From Gammaproteobacteria bacterium (GTDB lineage: Bacteria > Pseudomonadota > Gammaproteobacteria > Eutrophobiales > Eutrophobiaceae), in the NCBI GenBank assembly GCA_003645215.1, contig QNEM01000094.1:1-7459 (forward strand): a DNA stretch of 7,459 nucleotides. The letters run 5' to 3'. Under the pieces are notes generated by a model. It had not been told where the DNA came from and searched no databases. It worked only from the letters and a program-made list of their open reading frames with translations. A program made the translations under genes and the position numbers. Below, piece by piece: positions 1 to 6,202 of this stretch. Numbering within the stretch: position 1 is the stretch's first letter; each line of letters begins with the position of its first letter.

Positions 1-46
1 ACTTGGCAAAATCCTACTCCAAGTGGCTTCCAGGGTTAAGCTGGAA
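1..46. repeat. Two small inverted repeats at the window edge
   Basis: ACTTGG (1-6) pairs with CCAAGT (19-24), and TTCCAG (28-33) pairs with CTGGAA (41-46) around the 7-base loop GGTTAAG. The second could form a weak hairpin, but no T-run follows it, so it is not a convincing terminator. The first may continue to the left of the window. Function unknown. Confidence 0.3.
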
Positions 47-112
47 ACCTTTAAACACCCCAACAAGGAATTTGGACCCAACCCGCAACTTTCAAAAACC
101 TAGAAGTATGGC

Positions 113-129
113 ATGCATCTTGTATGCAT
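113..129. repeat. Doubled ATGCAT palindrome
   Basis: The self-complementary hexamer ATGCAT occurs at 113-118 and again at 124-129, separated by CTTGT, so the centres are 11 bases (about one helical turn) apart. That spacing suits a dimeric DNA-binding protein on one face of the helix. It could equally be chance. Confidence 0.25.
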
Positions 130-151
130 AACCGTTTAAGGACGCAATATG

Positions 152-187
152 TGGAATTACAACCCTGAAGCTGGAATTACACCCTGA
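152..187. repeat. Tandem direct repeat, 20-base period
   Basis: TGGAATTACAACCCTGA at 152-168 is repeated as TGGAATTACACCCTGA at 172-187, differing by one missing A. The 20-base period is close to two helical turns, which fits a pair of regulator sites upstream of the adhesin promoters. No regulator can be named from the sequence. Confidence 0.45.
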
Positions 188-193
188 CTATAA

Positions 194-206
194 GACAAAA
201 TTTGTC
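194..206. promoter_or_regulatory. Candidate operator palindrome
   Basis: GACAAAATTTGTC is a perfect 6-base inverted repeat about a single central base. It lies about 90 bases upstream of the distal promoter candidate and directly after the 152-187 direct repeat. The form suits a dimeric repressor or activator site. This is an inference from symmetry only. Confidence 0.3.
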
Positions 207-298
207 AGGACATATTCTTCATTACACTGTGCCGTTGTGGTTTGTATTATATCAGTTGTTCAGGGTTGATAAATGACAGGAAAAGAGGTAGAAGGCAC

Positions 299-327
299 TT
301 GCATGTAATAGAACGGTGGGATATAAT
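299..327 (+). promoter_or_regulatory. Candidate distal sigma70 promoter of the adhesin gene
   Basis: A perfect -10 hexamer TATAAT (322-327) lies 17 bases after TTGCAT (299-304), which matches the -35 consensus at its first three positions only. Transcription from here would give a leader of roughly 195 bases before the ATG at 530. The weak -35 would be consistent with an activator-dependent promoter. Confidence 0.35.
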
Positions 328-416
328 CTCCAAAATTTAATAAGATCAGAACTTTGAAAGTAAATAGAACATAAGGGATCGTGGACCTAAATTGCGGCAA
401 ATATGCGTTTTTTTAC

Positions 417-444
417 TTGACTGTGGGAGTATACTGCGTAATAT
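417..444 (+). promoter_or_regulatory. Candidate proximal sigma70 promoter of the adhesin gene
   Basis: TTGACT (417-422, five of six consensus bases) is followed after 16 bases by TAATAT (439-444, four of six). Initiation near 451 would leave a leader of about 80 bases. Of the two candidates this has the better -35, the distal one the better -10. Confidence 0.4.
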
Positions 445-471
445 TTGACCCTAATTTTATTTTGCAATCAC

Positions 472-516
472 TCAATCCACACCAAACAACGGGTTGACAT
501 TCAATCCAAACCAAAA
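472..516 (+). repeat. Direct repeat in the adhesin mRNA leader
   Basis: TCAATCCACACCAAAC (472-487) recurs as TCAATCCAAACCAAAA (501-516), 14 of 16 bases identical with a 29-base period. The second copy runs into the Shine-Dalgarno (AAAAGGAG, 513-520). The leader is C/A-rich and G-poor here, so it is probably unstructured. A repeated element touching the ribosome site could be bound by a small RNA or RNA-binding protein, or could simply be an old duplication. Confidence 0.4.
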
Positions 517-520
517 GGAG
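513..520 (+). promoter_or_regulatory. Shine-Dalgarno of the adhesin gene
   Basis: AAAAGGAG ends nine bases before the ATG at 530. This strong site decides the start in favour of 530. The in-frame TTG at 494 has no such site and would put 12 polar residues ahead of the signal peptide. Confidence 0.85.
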
Positions 521-529
521 ATTTTCAGG

Positions 530-3103
530 ATGAAGAAAACATTGCACTTCAAGGTTTTAGCAGGCATCGTAGGCATGCTGCTGGTGCTGCCGACGGCGGG
601 CTTCTCGGCGACGACAGTAGATTGGGGCCCCGGTGGTAACATAGATAATGGTGAGCCCGTTGACACCATGTATGTTGATGCGACTCAAGGCATGACTTTC
701 AACACGGCAACTCTTGACATCAACGGTATCGTGACAGTCGCTCCGTTTAATGGTGAGATTCAAAACATTTATAATGCACCATCCTTAATCAACGGGCCTT
801 ACGAGGTAGAGGTCGTCTATAACACGACTAACACAACTTTTACTGTTCAAGAACTTGACAACTCTGTGACATACAATACCGTAACAGCTGGTGGAGTAAC
901 ACTTACTCCAGAGGGTGACATTACTGCTGAAGGTGGTGACAAAGATATCACAGAGAAGACTTGGGACGTCGCTAATAAGAAAGTTATTGATATCGATCAA
1001 AGTAGCGCTACCTATGGCCAATTAGTTGTCAACACTGCGGTATTTGGTGAGTGGGATCCTGATGGCAATGGTGGTCTCGGTGATTTTGTGGAATTATATG
1101 CAGTTGATCCTTGGACGGACCTGTCCGTTGTCAATAACTCTGCTGTTCTCTCAGAGCCTTTCGGTGGTGGTTCGCTGACTGTTGACACCGGTACCAACCT
1201 CCTGACCTTCAATGAAGCGGATGGCTTAGCTATCTCAGTTGGTACTGCTACGACCACGATTACTGCTGATGGCACCGACATTGCCCTTGGCGCAACGGGT
1301 GACATCACCTTGGCTGCCGAAGGCCAGGTTATTATTTCAAATAGCGCAGTTATCAACGGAACTCTTGACGTCACCGGCGATACAGCCCTTGCCGATCTGA
1401 CCGCTGGCGATACAACCCTTGCTAATCTCGTTGTAACTGGTGATACCACGACCAACGGTATTGACAACAACGGTGATATCAGCACGGATACGCTGCAAAC
1501 CTCCGGTCTGGCGACACTGGACTCGGCACAGGTGGATAATGGCCTGAATGTCGATGGTGCCACCACGACCAACGGTATTTCCAACACAGGTGATGTCAGC
1601 ACGGATACGCTGCAGACCTCCGGTCTGGCTACGCTGGACTCGGCGCAGGTTGATAATGACCTGAATGTCGATGGTGCCACAACCACTAACGGTATCGATA
1701 ATGCTGGCCAGGTTGAAACTGACACCCTGCTGGTAAACGGCAATTCGGACCTGAACGGCGACCTTGATGTAGCTGGTCACACCTACACTGATGGTATTAC
1801 CAATGACGGAACACTGACCAACAACGGTAGTGTCTATGTGAGCCAGAACCTCGATGTAAATGGTTGGACATACACCGATGGTCTTACCAACGATGGTCAG
1901 CTGAATACTACCTATGCATATGTAACTCAGGACCTGGAAGTCGGTGACGACCTTGACGTCTATGGCGATACGAGCCTGCGCGGCGAACTGGAAGTCGGTG
2001 GTGATACTTACCTGAACAACGATCTGTATGTTGATAATGGCTTTGCAACTGTCACAGTTGACAATTCTGGAATCAATCTTCACGTTGACGGCAACAGCAC
2101 TGACATTAACATGGGCGCTGATGACATCGATATAACCGCATCCGGTTACATCGATCTGACCGCTGAAGAAGTCGTTATCGACACTCCGCAGCTTTATGTT
2201 ACTGGTGAATCCGACTTTGGCGACACCCTTCAGGTGCGTCCTCTTGTCGACAGCGAAAGTATTGAAATCACCCCAGGTGGTGACACTGAACTTCCTGCCA
2301 TTGATAATGGTCCGACTGAAAGTACCGTTTTCACCCAGACAGGCAGTGTCCTGCATGCAATTGATCAAGCACTCGGTGGTGGTGTAACCATTGAAACCAA
2401 TGGTAACGTGACCATGGAGAGACCTGATGTTGGTGGTGTAGAGATCGATTACCTCCAGGTAGTAACATTTGATGTAACAAATGCTACTGGTCTCCCAATT
2501 GCTGGTACAGAAGAGTATATTGGCGGGTATGTGGATGGCAATGGTGACTTTGTCTATCTAGGCGACTTGGATGAATTCGGTCTGCTGGACCTCGACGCAC
2601 TCTCGACTGAGGAACTCGAAGCGATCACCACAATTATTGATGCTGACGGTGAAGGTGGTAACCTGTACGTTGAAGGCGACGCCCATGTATACAAGGGTGA
2701 CGAAGTCTACACTGGTACCGAGCAAGAGTTCATTGATGCTCACGAAGTGGTTATCATGCAAGAGCTCGATGCAGGTCTGGATGCTGAAGCAGCAGCTCGC
2801 ATCGAAGGTGATTTGTATCTCGACGACAGAATCGACAGAGTCAAAAGCAAAGTTGACGATCTCGAAGATCGCGTAGATGCAGTTGGTGCCTTCAGTGCTG
2901 CTTTCTCGGCCTTGGTACCTAACGACCGTGTTGCCGGCAACACCCAGGTTTCTCTGGGCCTCGGCGCATACGCCGGTGAGACCGCTCTGGCCGCTGGCCT
3001 GTTCCACTACTTTGGCGACAACATCCTCGTCAATGCCGGTGTCTCTCACTCGATGGATGAGTCTGAAACTGCTGGTCGCGCTGGTATAACCTTCGGCTTC
3101 TAA
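530..3103 (+). CDS. Trimeric autotransporter adhesin, YadA-anchor family
   Basis: 857 residues. Surface adhesin of the type Vc secretion class: three chains together form a 12-stranded outer-membrane barrel that displays a fibrous passenger. Residues 1-26 are a signal peptide (MKKTLHFK, hydrophobic core, cleavage probably after GFSA). Residues 27-305 are a head-like region of Thr/Asp/Asn-rich beta sequence. Residues 306-500 hold repeats built on TTTNGI/TYTDGI motifs spaced 39, 39, 33 and 29 residues. Residues 503-720 are a second beta-rich region with Asp-rich loops. Residues about 742-785 are a heptad-like coiled coil (RIDRVKSKVDDLEDRVDAVG) leading into the anchor (785-857), with the small-residue segment GAFSAAFSALVP, four amphipathic strands and terminal Phe, closely like YadA_anchor. 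No Cys is present. Residues 152-721 contain no Lys and only three Arg, so the passenger is strongly acidic. The start is set by AAAAGGAG. Fold class is confident; ligand unknown. Confidence 0.93.
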   Translation: MKKTLHFKVLAGIVGMLLVLPTAGFSATTVDWGPGGNIDNGEPVDTMYVDATQGMTFNTATLDINGIVTVAPFNGEIQNIYNAPSLINGPYEVEVVYNTTNTTFTVQELDNSVTYNTVTAGGVTLTPEGDITAEGGDKDITEKTWDVANKKVIDIDQSSATYGQLVVNTAVFGEWDPDGNGGLGDFVELYAVDPWTDLSVVNNSAVLSEPFGGGSLTVDTGTNLLTFNEADGLAISVGTATTTITADGTDIALGATGDITLAAEGQVIISNSAVINGTLDVTGDTALADLTAGDTTLANLVVTGDTTTNGIDNNGDISTDTLQTSGLATLDSAQVDNGLNVDGATTTNGISNTGDVSTDTLQTSGLATLDSAQVDNDLNVDGATTTNGIDNAGQVETDTLLVNGNSDLNGDLDVAGHTYTDGITNDGTLTNNGSVYVSQNLDVNGWTYTDGLTNDGQLNTTYAYVTQDLEVGDDLDVYGDTSLRGELEVGGDTYLNNDLYVDNGFATVTVDNSGINLHVDGNSTDINMGADDIDITASGYIDLTAEEVVIDTPQLYVTGESDFGDTLQVRPLVDSESIEITPGGDTELPAIDNGPTESTVFTQTGSVLHAIDQALGGGVTIETNGNVTMERPDVGGVEIDYLQVVTFDVTNATGLPIAGTEEYIGGYVDGNGDFVYLGDLDEFGLLDLDALSTEELEAITTIIDADGEGGNLYVEGDAHVYKGDEVYTGTEQEFIDAHEVVIMQELDAGLDAEAAARIEGDLYLDDRIDRVKSKVDDLEDRVDAVGAFSAAFSALVPNDRVAGNTQVSLGLGAYAGETALAAGLFHYFGDNILVNAGVSHSMDESETAGRAGITFGF
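1445..1678 (+). repeat. Two tandem 117-bp repeats within the adhesin gene
   Basis: Units 1445-1561 and 1562-1678 are identical at 106 of 117 bases by my count. A third, degenerate copy begins at 1679 with the same TTTNGID motif. Each unit encodes 39 residues (TTTNGI...STDTLQTSGLATLDSAQVDN.LNVDGA). The two copies differ at only four residues, and more than half of the base changes are silent. The in-frame unit allows passenger length change by recombination. Confidence 0.9.
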
Positions 3104-3140
3104 GCTGAATAACAGTAATTGTACGATCTGAACAAAGCCA

Positions 3141-3176
3141 GGCCCCGTCTCATCTGAGACGGGGCCTTGACTTTTT
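3141..3176 (+). terminator. Rho-independent terminator after the adhesin gene
   Basis: GGCCCCGTCTCA (3141-3152) is perfectly complementary to TGAGACGGGGCC (3155-3166), giving a 12-base GC-rich stem; in practice the innermost pairs open to form the loop. It is followed by TTGACTTTTT. It lies 37 bases after the adhesin stop, so most transcripts should end here and the downstream lipoprotein gene probably has its own promoter. Confidence 0.9.
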
Positions 3177-3223
3177 CATGTACTATACACAGTTTTTAAT
3201 TAATGAGATTGACTGGATCTACT

Positions 3224-4096
3224 ATGCAATTTAAATTTATCGACCATTATTGGTTGCGCTTCCTTAGGTCCCTGATCTGTTTTTCTGTGTTTGTATTTAT
3301 GGGATGCTCAGCGAGCCATAGTCCTCCACCTCATACGCCGATGGCCAGTGATGATTACTCACTGGAACCTTCATACACAGATTATACAAACGAGATTTCA
3401 TGCAAGCAGGTCAGTCGATTGTTGATTATGGAAAATGGACGGGACAACGTAGGACTGATGATTGGAGCCTTTATGACAGGCGTCAACTATCAAAAGAAAA
3501 GAGTCAGTGAGGCTACGATCAGCCAGTTGTTGGCTTCAGTAAATTGGTATTGTAAAAACCACCCGAAAGCATCAGTCACAAAAGCTATGATTGCGCTAGA
3601 CCGTGACCTCGATGAGGGTTTTGCAAGCAGATCGTCTATAGAAAAACAGAGAGAACAATCAAAAAAAAGTTATCGACAGCAAACCATAAAGACTACACCC
3701 AAGGCTGTAGCTGTCACTGATCAGTCTAGAGAACAGAAGACGATTACAAAGCCAGCGGTAAAACGTACGGCACCTGTAAAACAAACGGCATCTACAAAAC
3801 AAACGGCATCTACAAAACAAACGGTTACGAGAAAAACTGTAGTCATACCGAGAAGCGATCCTGCTGGAACTCAGGTTGTACAGATTATGTCGTCGCAAGA
3901 TGAGAGTGAAGCAAAGGAACTGGCAGGAAAGTTGAAAACCAAGGGGTTCCCTTCTTTTGTTACAACAGTTAATCTCGGAAGCAATGGAGTCTGGCACCGG
4001 GTTCTGATCGGCCCATATAAGGATAGCGCCTCAGCGGGGCGAGTTGCAGAAGTGCTACAGAAATTCAATTACAAAGCATTTGTACGTCAGCGATGA
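3224..4096 (+). CDS. Probable lipoprotein with HdeA-like segment and C-terminal SPOR domain
   Basis: 290 residues from ATG 3224, chosen because GGA (3215-3217) lies just upstream; ATG 3203 would add seven residues and has no ribosome site. Residues about 11-28 are hydrophobic and end in VFMGC, a lipobox-like signal (Cys28) although Phe and Met at -3/-2 are not canonical; an uncleaved membrane anchor is the alternative. Cys60 and Cys110 flank a helical segment with NHPKASVTKAM after the second Cys. The spacing resembles the disulfide pair of HdeA/HdeB periplasmic chaperones, with Rap1a-like proteins as an alternative. Residues about 140-210 are a basic Lys/Gln/Thr linker with KQTAST repeats. 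Residues about 214-289 are a SPOR domain (VVQIMSSQ, AKELAGKLKTKGFPSFV, WHRVLIGPYKD, YKAFVRQ), a fold that binds denuded glycan strands of peptidoglycan. It lies 120 bases after the adhesin gene in the same direction. SPOR is confident; the HdeA-like call is tentative. Confidence 0.85.
   Translation: MQFKFIDHYWLRFLRSLICFSVFVFMGCSASHSPPPHTPMASDDYSLEPSYTDYTNEISCKQVSRLLIMENGRDNVGLMIGAFMTGVNYQKKRVSEATISQLLASVNWYCKNHPKASVTKAMIALDRDLDEGFASRSSIEKQREQSKKSYRQQTIKTTPKAVAVTDQSREQKTITKPAVKRTAPVKQTASTKQTASTKQTVTRKTVVIPRSDPAGTQVVQIMSSQDESEAKELAGKLKTKGFPSFVTTVNLGSNGVWHRVLIGPYKDSASAGRVAEVLQKFNYKAFVRQR
3779..3823 (+). repeat. 18-bp tandem repeat encoding KQTAST
   Basis: The 18-base unit AAACAAACGGCATCTACA occurs at 3779-3796 and 3797-3814, and its first nine bases recur at 3815-3823. 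The copies are identical and in frame, adding Lys/Gln/Thr residues to the flexible basic linker before the SPOR domain. The exact identity suggests recent slippage. Confidence 0.85.
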
Positions 4097-4140
4097 GATA
4101 CTGTGGCATGGATTCCCAAATATACTGTTGCTCAGTATCT
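4096..4140. repeat. Competing hairpins between convergent genes
   Basis: CAGTATCT (4133-4140) is perfectly complementary to AGATACTG (4096-4103, starting on the last base of the lipoprotein stop). Its first six bases can instead pair with ATACTG (4122-4127) around the loop TTGCT. The stems are AT-rich and not followed by a T-run, so neither is a good intrinsic terminator for either gene. The rest of the 116-base gap up to 4212 shows no clear terminator. Confidence 0.35.
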
Positions 4141-4212
4141 TGGAGACTTAGTGGCTAGTATCTGTTTGGATAGTAAGTCAGTTTTTATATGCCTGAATAA
4201 ATGCTAGCGAGA

Positions 4213-6174
4213 TCACGATCGTTGCGCCGAAATCAGCATTTTGAGCTTTTGAGCCTGAATTTTATCAAGACGATAAAGTTGTTCCAGCGCTTCGTTAAGA
4301 ATCATTTCGTTTCTTGATTCAAGCCCTAGTAAACCAAGCACAAACCAGCCTGACGTATTGTATGGATTCTTATCTACCACCTCTCTGATTAATATTTCCG
4401 CCGTATCCATTTCGCCCTGTTTGATTTTAGCCTGAGCTATATAAATACGCAGAGTTACGCTTTCTGGGTGCAGTTTGAAGGTAGCCTGCAGGTAAGGCTC
4501 TGCATCAATGAATTGCCCCGTCTCCGCGAGAGTAAGCCCAAGTTCTTTTACAATCAAATCACGCCGCCGACCATCTTTTAATGCACTACGGAAAAATTTT
4601 ATGGCTTTATCATATTCTTTGAGTTTGTAGTAAGATCGCGCCAATTCAATTTTAAAATCTCTACCTTTGATGCCTCTTTTGAGAGCTGTTTTGATAACTT
4701 CAATAGATTCATTTGGCTGATTATTACGCCGATATGCAAAAGCTAGATTTGAATAAACACCAGCTTTTTCTGCTCCAGCTTCTACTGCTTTAGTTAATAC
4801 TTCTATGGCCTCAGGAAAAAGCTCCCGTGTAATAAAAGTTTTGGATAGGGCAATACTAAAACCATCGTCAGGCGTTACATACTTGGCATTGTCCAGATAT
4901 AAGACAAGATCGTTATTCCACATCTGGTTTCGACGCCAGGTCAGGCCACCCCAGATTAACAGGCAACATAGGGTTAGGGGAATGACTGCCTTCTTTGGCA
5001 GAAAGTAATGACCCATGCCAATAATAAAGACAGCAAAACCGAACATCGACAGATAGAGTCGATGCTCAAAAACTGGATCAAGAGGAAGTAAAGTCGATTC
5101 GACAGCCAGGCCGAGGAAAAACCAGCAAATACCAAAACATAAATGCGAGTAGCGATTGCGGACCAGAAAGGCTGTTAAAATAAGTGTGACCAGGCCAGCA
5201 AAGGCCATGACATTTTGAACCGTCAGCAATGTTTTTGTGACAGGGTAGACATAATCAAATATTTGTGGATATGGAACAATCAGCAGTTTGAGGTAAATCC
5301 AAAGGACTTGAAACTCAGTCACTAGATATTGTAAGGGTGTAATCCCTGCTTCCTGAACGGATGCAATACTCTGTAATGATTCACCTTTGATGAGTGGTGA
5401 AATCAACCGATTCAAAGCAACACTCAACGGTGATAAGAAAAATGGAACAATATAAACCGCTTCAGCTTTTAGACTTCGTGTCAGTCTCTTCGCACGTGAC
5501 AGGTAGAAATAGTCAAATAAAAGCATTAATAATGGCAGTACGGCGAGGTTCTCTTTGGTTTTTACCGCTAGATAACAGGACACCAATGCCAGTGACCAGT
5601 AATTGAGATGACGTATGTTTGACCATTTGACGCCACTGTTTAGCTGCTCCCGCGCACGACAGTACAAATAAATGCACAGGAACCCGAACAAAGTGGCCAA
5701 GCTTGCCATGCGCTGAACAATGTAGGTGACTGCCTGAGTTTGCAACGGATGGACAAGAAAGATCAATGCAACTAATGCGGCGTAATGGTGCTGATTCGGA
5801 AAGACTCTTTTGGCAACAAGAAAAACCAGACCAGAAGTGAGGATGTGTATACAGATGTTGGTAATATGAAAAGCTGGCAGGCTGTAGCCGCTCAGTTCAT
5901 AATTTACGGCAAAAGAAAAATAGGCTGGACCACGTGACCTGAAGAATTTTGTTAATGCGGTGGATAGATCACGAATGTTCGGATTATTAACAATGTTAGG
6001 CAAATCATCATGGTACCAGGGTGCGTCAAGCGTGTGCCCATAGAGAATGGTACCGAGAATAAACAGGACGGCCCAACATAGAATGTCGGTACGACGTTCT
6101 TTCACTGTCTGTTCTTTGCTAAGATCGGGTGGAGCAGGTTGGGGCAGTGGCTTTGGTTTGTTTTTTTTCTTCAT
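4213..6174 (-). CDS. Multispanning TMTC-like (GT-C type) membrane protein with C-terminal TPRs
   Basis: 653 residues. After a Lys/Pro-rich cytosolic N-terminus (1-28) there are about eleven hydrophobic segments between residues 31 and 412. Landmarks of this bacterial family are visible: WYHDDLPNIVNNPNIRDL (53-70, the Asp pair 56-57 sitting in the first loop where GT-C enzymes keep a metal- or donor-binding acid), VHPLQTQAVTYIVQRMASLATLF (141-163), KTKENLAVLPLL (205-216), EHRLYLSMFGF (370-380) and TWRRNQMWNNDLVLYLD (412-428). Residues about 437-640 form five or six TPRs (for example AGVYSNLAFAYRRNNQPNES and the KLKEYDKAIKFFRSAL unit). Related animal TMTC proteins are O-mannosyltransferases; the bacterial members are mostly uncharacterised, so glycosyl transfer from a lipid donor is family inference. 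It is convergent with the lipoprotein gene and divergent from the peptidase gene. The ribosome site at ATG 6174 is weak. Confidence 0.88.
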   Translation of the reverse strand: MKKKNKPKPLPQPAPPDLSKEQTVKERRTDILCWAVLFILGTILYGHTLDAPWYHDDLPNIVNNPNIRDLSTALTKFFRSRGPAYFSFAVNYELSGYSLPAFHITNICIHILTSGLVFLVAKRVFPNQHHYAALVALIFLVHPLQTQAVTYIVQRMASLATLFGFLCIYLYCRAREQLNSGVKWSNIRHLNYWSLALVSCYLAVKTKENLAVLPLLMLLFDYFYLSRAKRLTRSLKAEAVYIVPFFLSPLSVALNRLISPLIKGESLQSIASVQEAGITPLQYLVTEFQVLWIYLKLLIVPYPQIFDYVYPVTKTLLTVQNVMAFAGLVTLILTAFLVRNRYSHLCFGICWFFLGLAVESTLLPLDPVFEHRLYLSMFGFAVFIIGMGHYFLPKKAVIPLTLCCLLIWGGLTWRRNQMWNNDLVLYLDNAKYVTPDDGFSIALSKTFITRELFPEAIEVLTKAVEAGAEKAGVYSNLAFAYRRNNQPNESIEVIKTALKRGIKGRDFKIELARSYYKLKEYDKAIKFFRSALKDGRRRDLIVKELGLTLAETGQFIDAEPYLQATFKLHPESVTLRIYIAQAKIKQGEMDTAEILIREVVDKNPYNTSGWFVLGLLGLESRNEMILNEALEQLYRLDKIQAQKLKMLISAQRS

Positions 6175-6202
6175 ATTTGTGACATTTCATCATTTCATGT
6201 CT

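Larger units (their letters stand above)
1..529. other. Non-coding region upstream of the adhesin gene
   Basis: No credible coding region is seen on either strand: the frames are short and broken and show no recognisable protein. The stretch is AT-rich and holds several small structured elements listed separately: two inverted repeats at the left edge, a doubled ATGCAT, a 17/16-base direct repeat, a palindrome, two candidate promoters, a leader direct repeat and the Shine-Dalgarno of the adhesin gene. The length (over 500 bases) and density of small repeats suggest a regulated promoter region, but the end of an upstream gene or a small RNA cannot be excluded because the window starts here. 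Confidence 0.6.

Noticed and set aside
285..305. Possible sigma54 -24/-12 site around GGTAGAAGGCACTTGC
   Set aside because: The GG and GC doublets are 12 bases apart instead of the required 10.
494..529. Upstream TTG start for the adhesin
   Set aside because: It would place MTFNPNQKEIFR before a normal signal peptide, and the strong Shine-Dalgarno fits ATG 530 instead.
1012..1743. Minus-strand frame (243 codons) rich in Ser/Val/Pro
   Set aside because: Another antisense shadow of the adhesin repeats with low-complexity translation and no start signal.
1445..1790. CRISPR-like array suggested by repeated segments
   Set aside because: The repeats are contiguous, 117 bases long, in frame and protein-coding, without spacers.
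1337..2368. Long minus-strand frame (343 codons) inside the adhesin gene
   Set aside because: It lies antisense to the repeat-rich passenger, shows no domain, signal or ribosome site, and its own repeats mirror the repeats of the real gene. Long open antisense frames are expected from the biased Asp/Thr/Asn codon use.
2558..3049. Minus-strand frame (163 codons) opposite the adhesin C-terminus
   Set aside because: It is antisense to the well-supported coiled coil and anchor, and has no recognisable protein features.
3167..3189. Possible promoter TTGACT...TATACA for the lipoprotein gene
   Set aside because: The spacer is only 11 bases and the -35 box is part of the terminator tail, so the geometry is wrong for sigma70.
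3203..3223. Upstream ATG for the SPOR lipoprotein
   Set aside because: There is no purine-rich ribosome site before it, while GGA lies at a suitable distance from ATG 3224. The choice changes only seven residues and is not certain.
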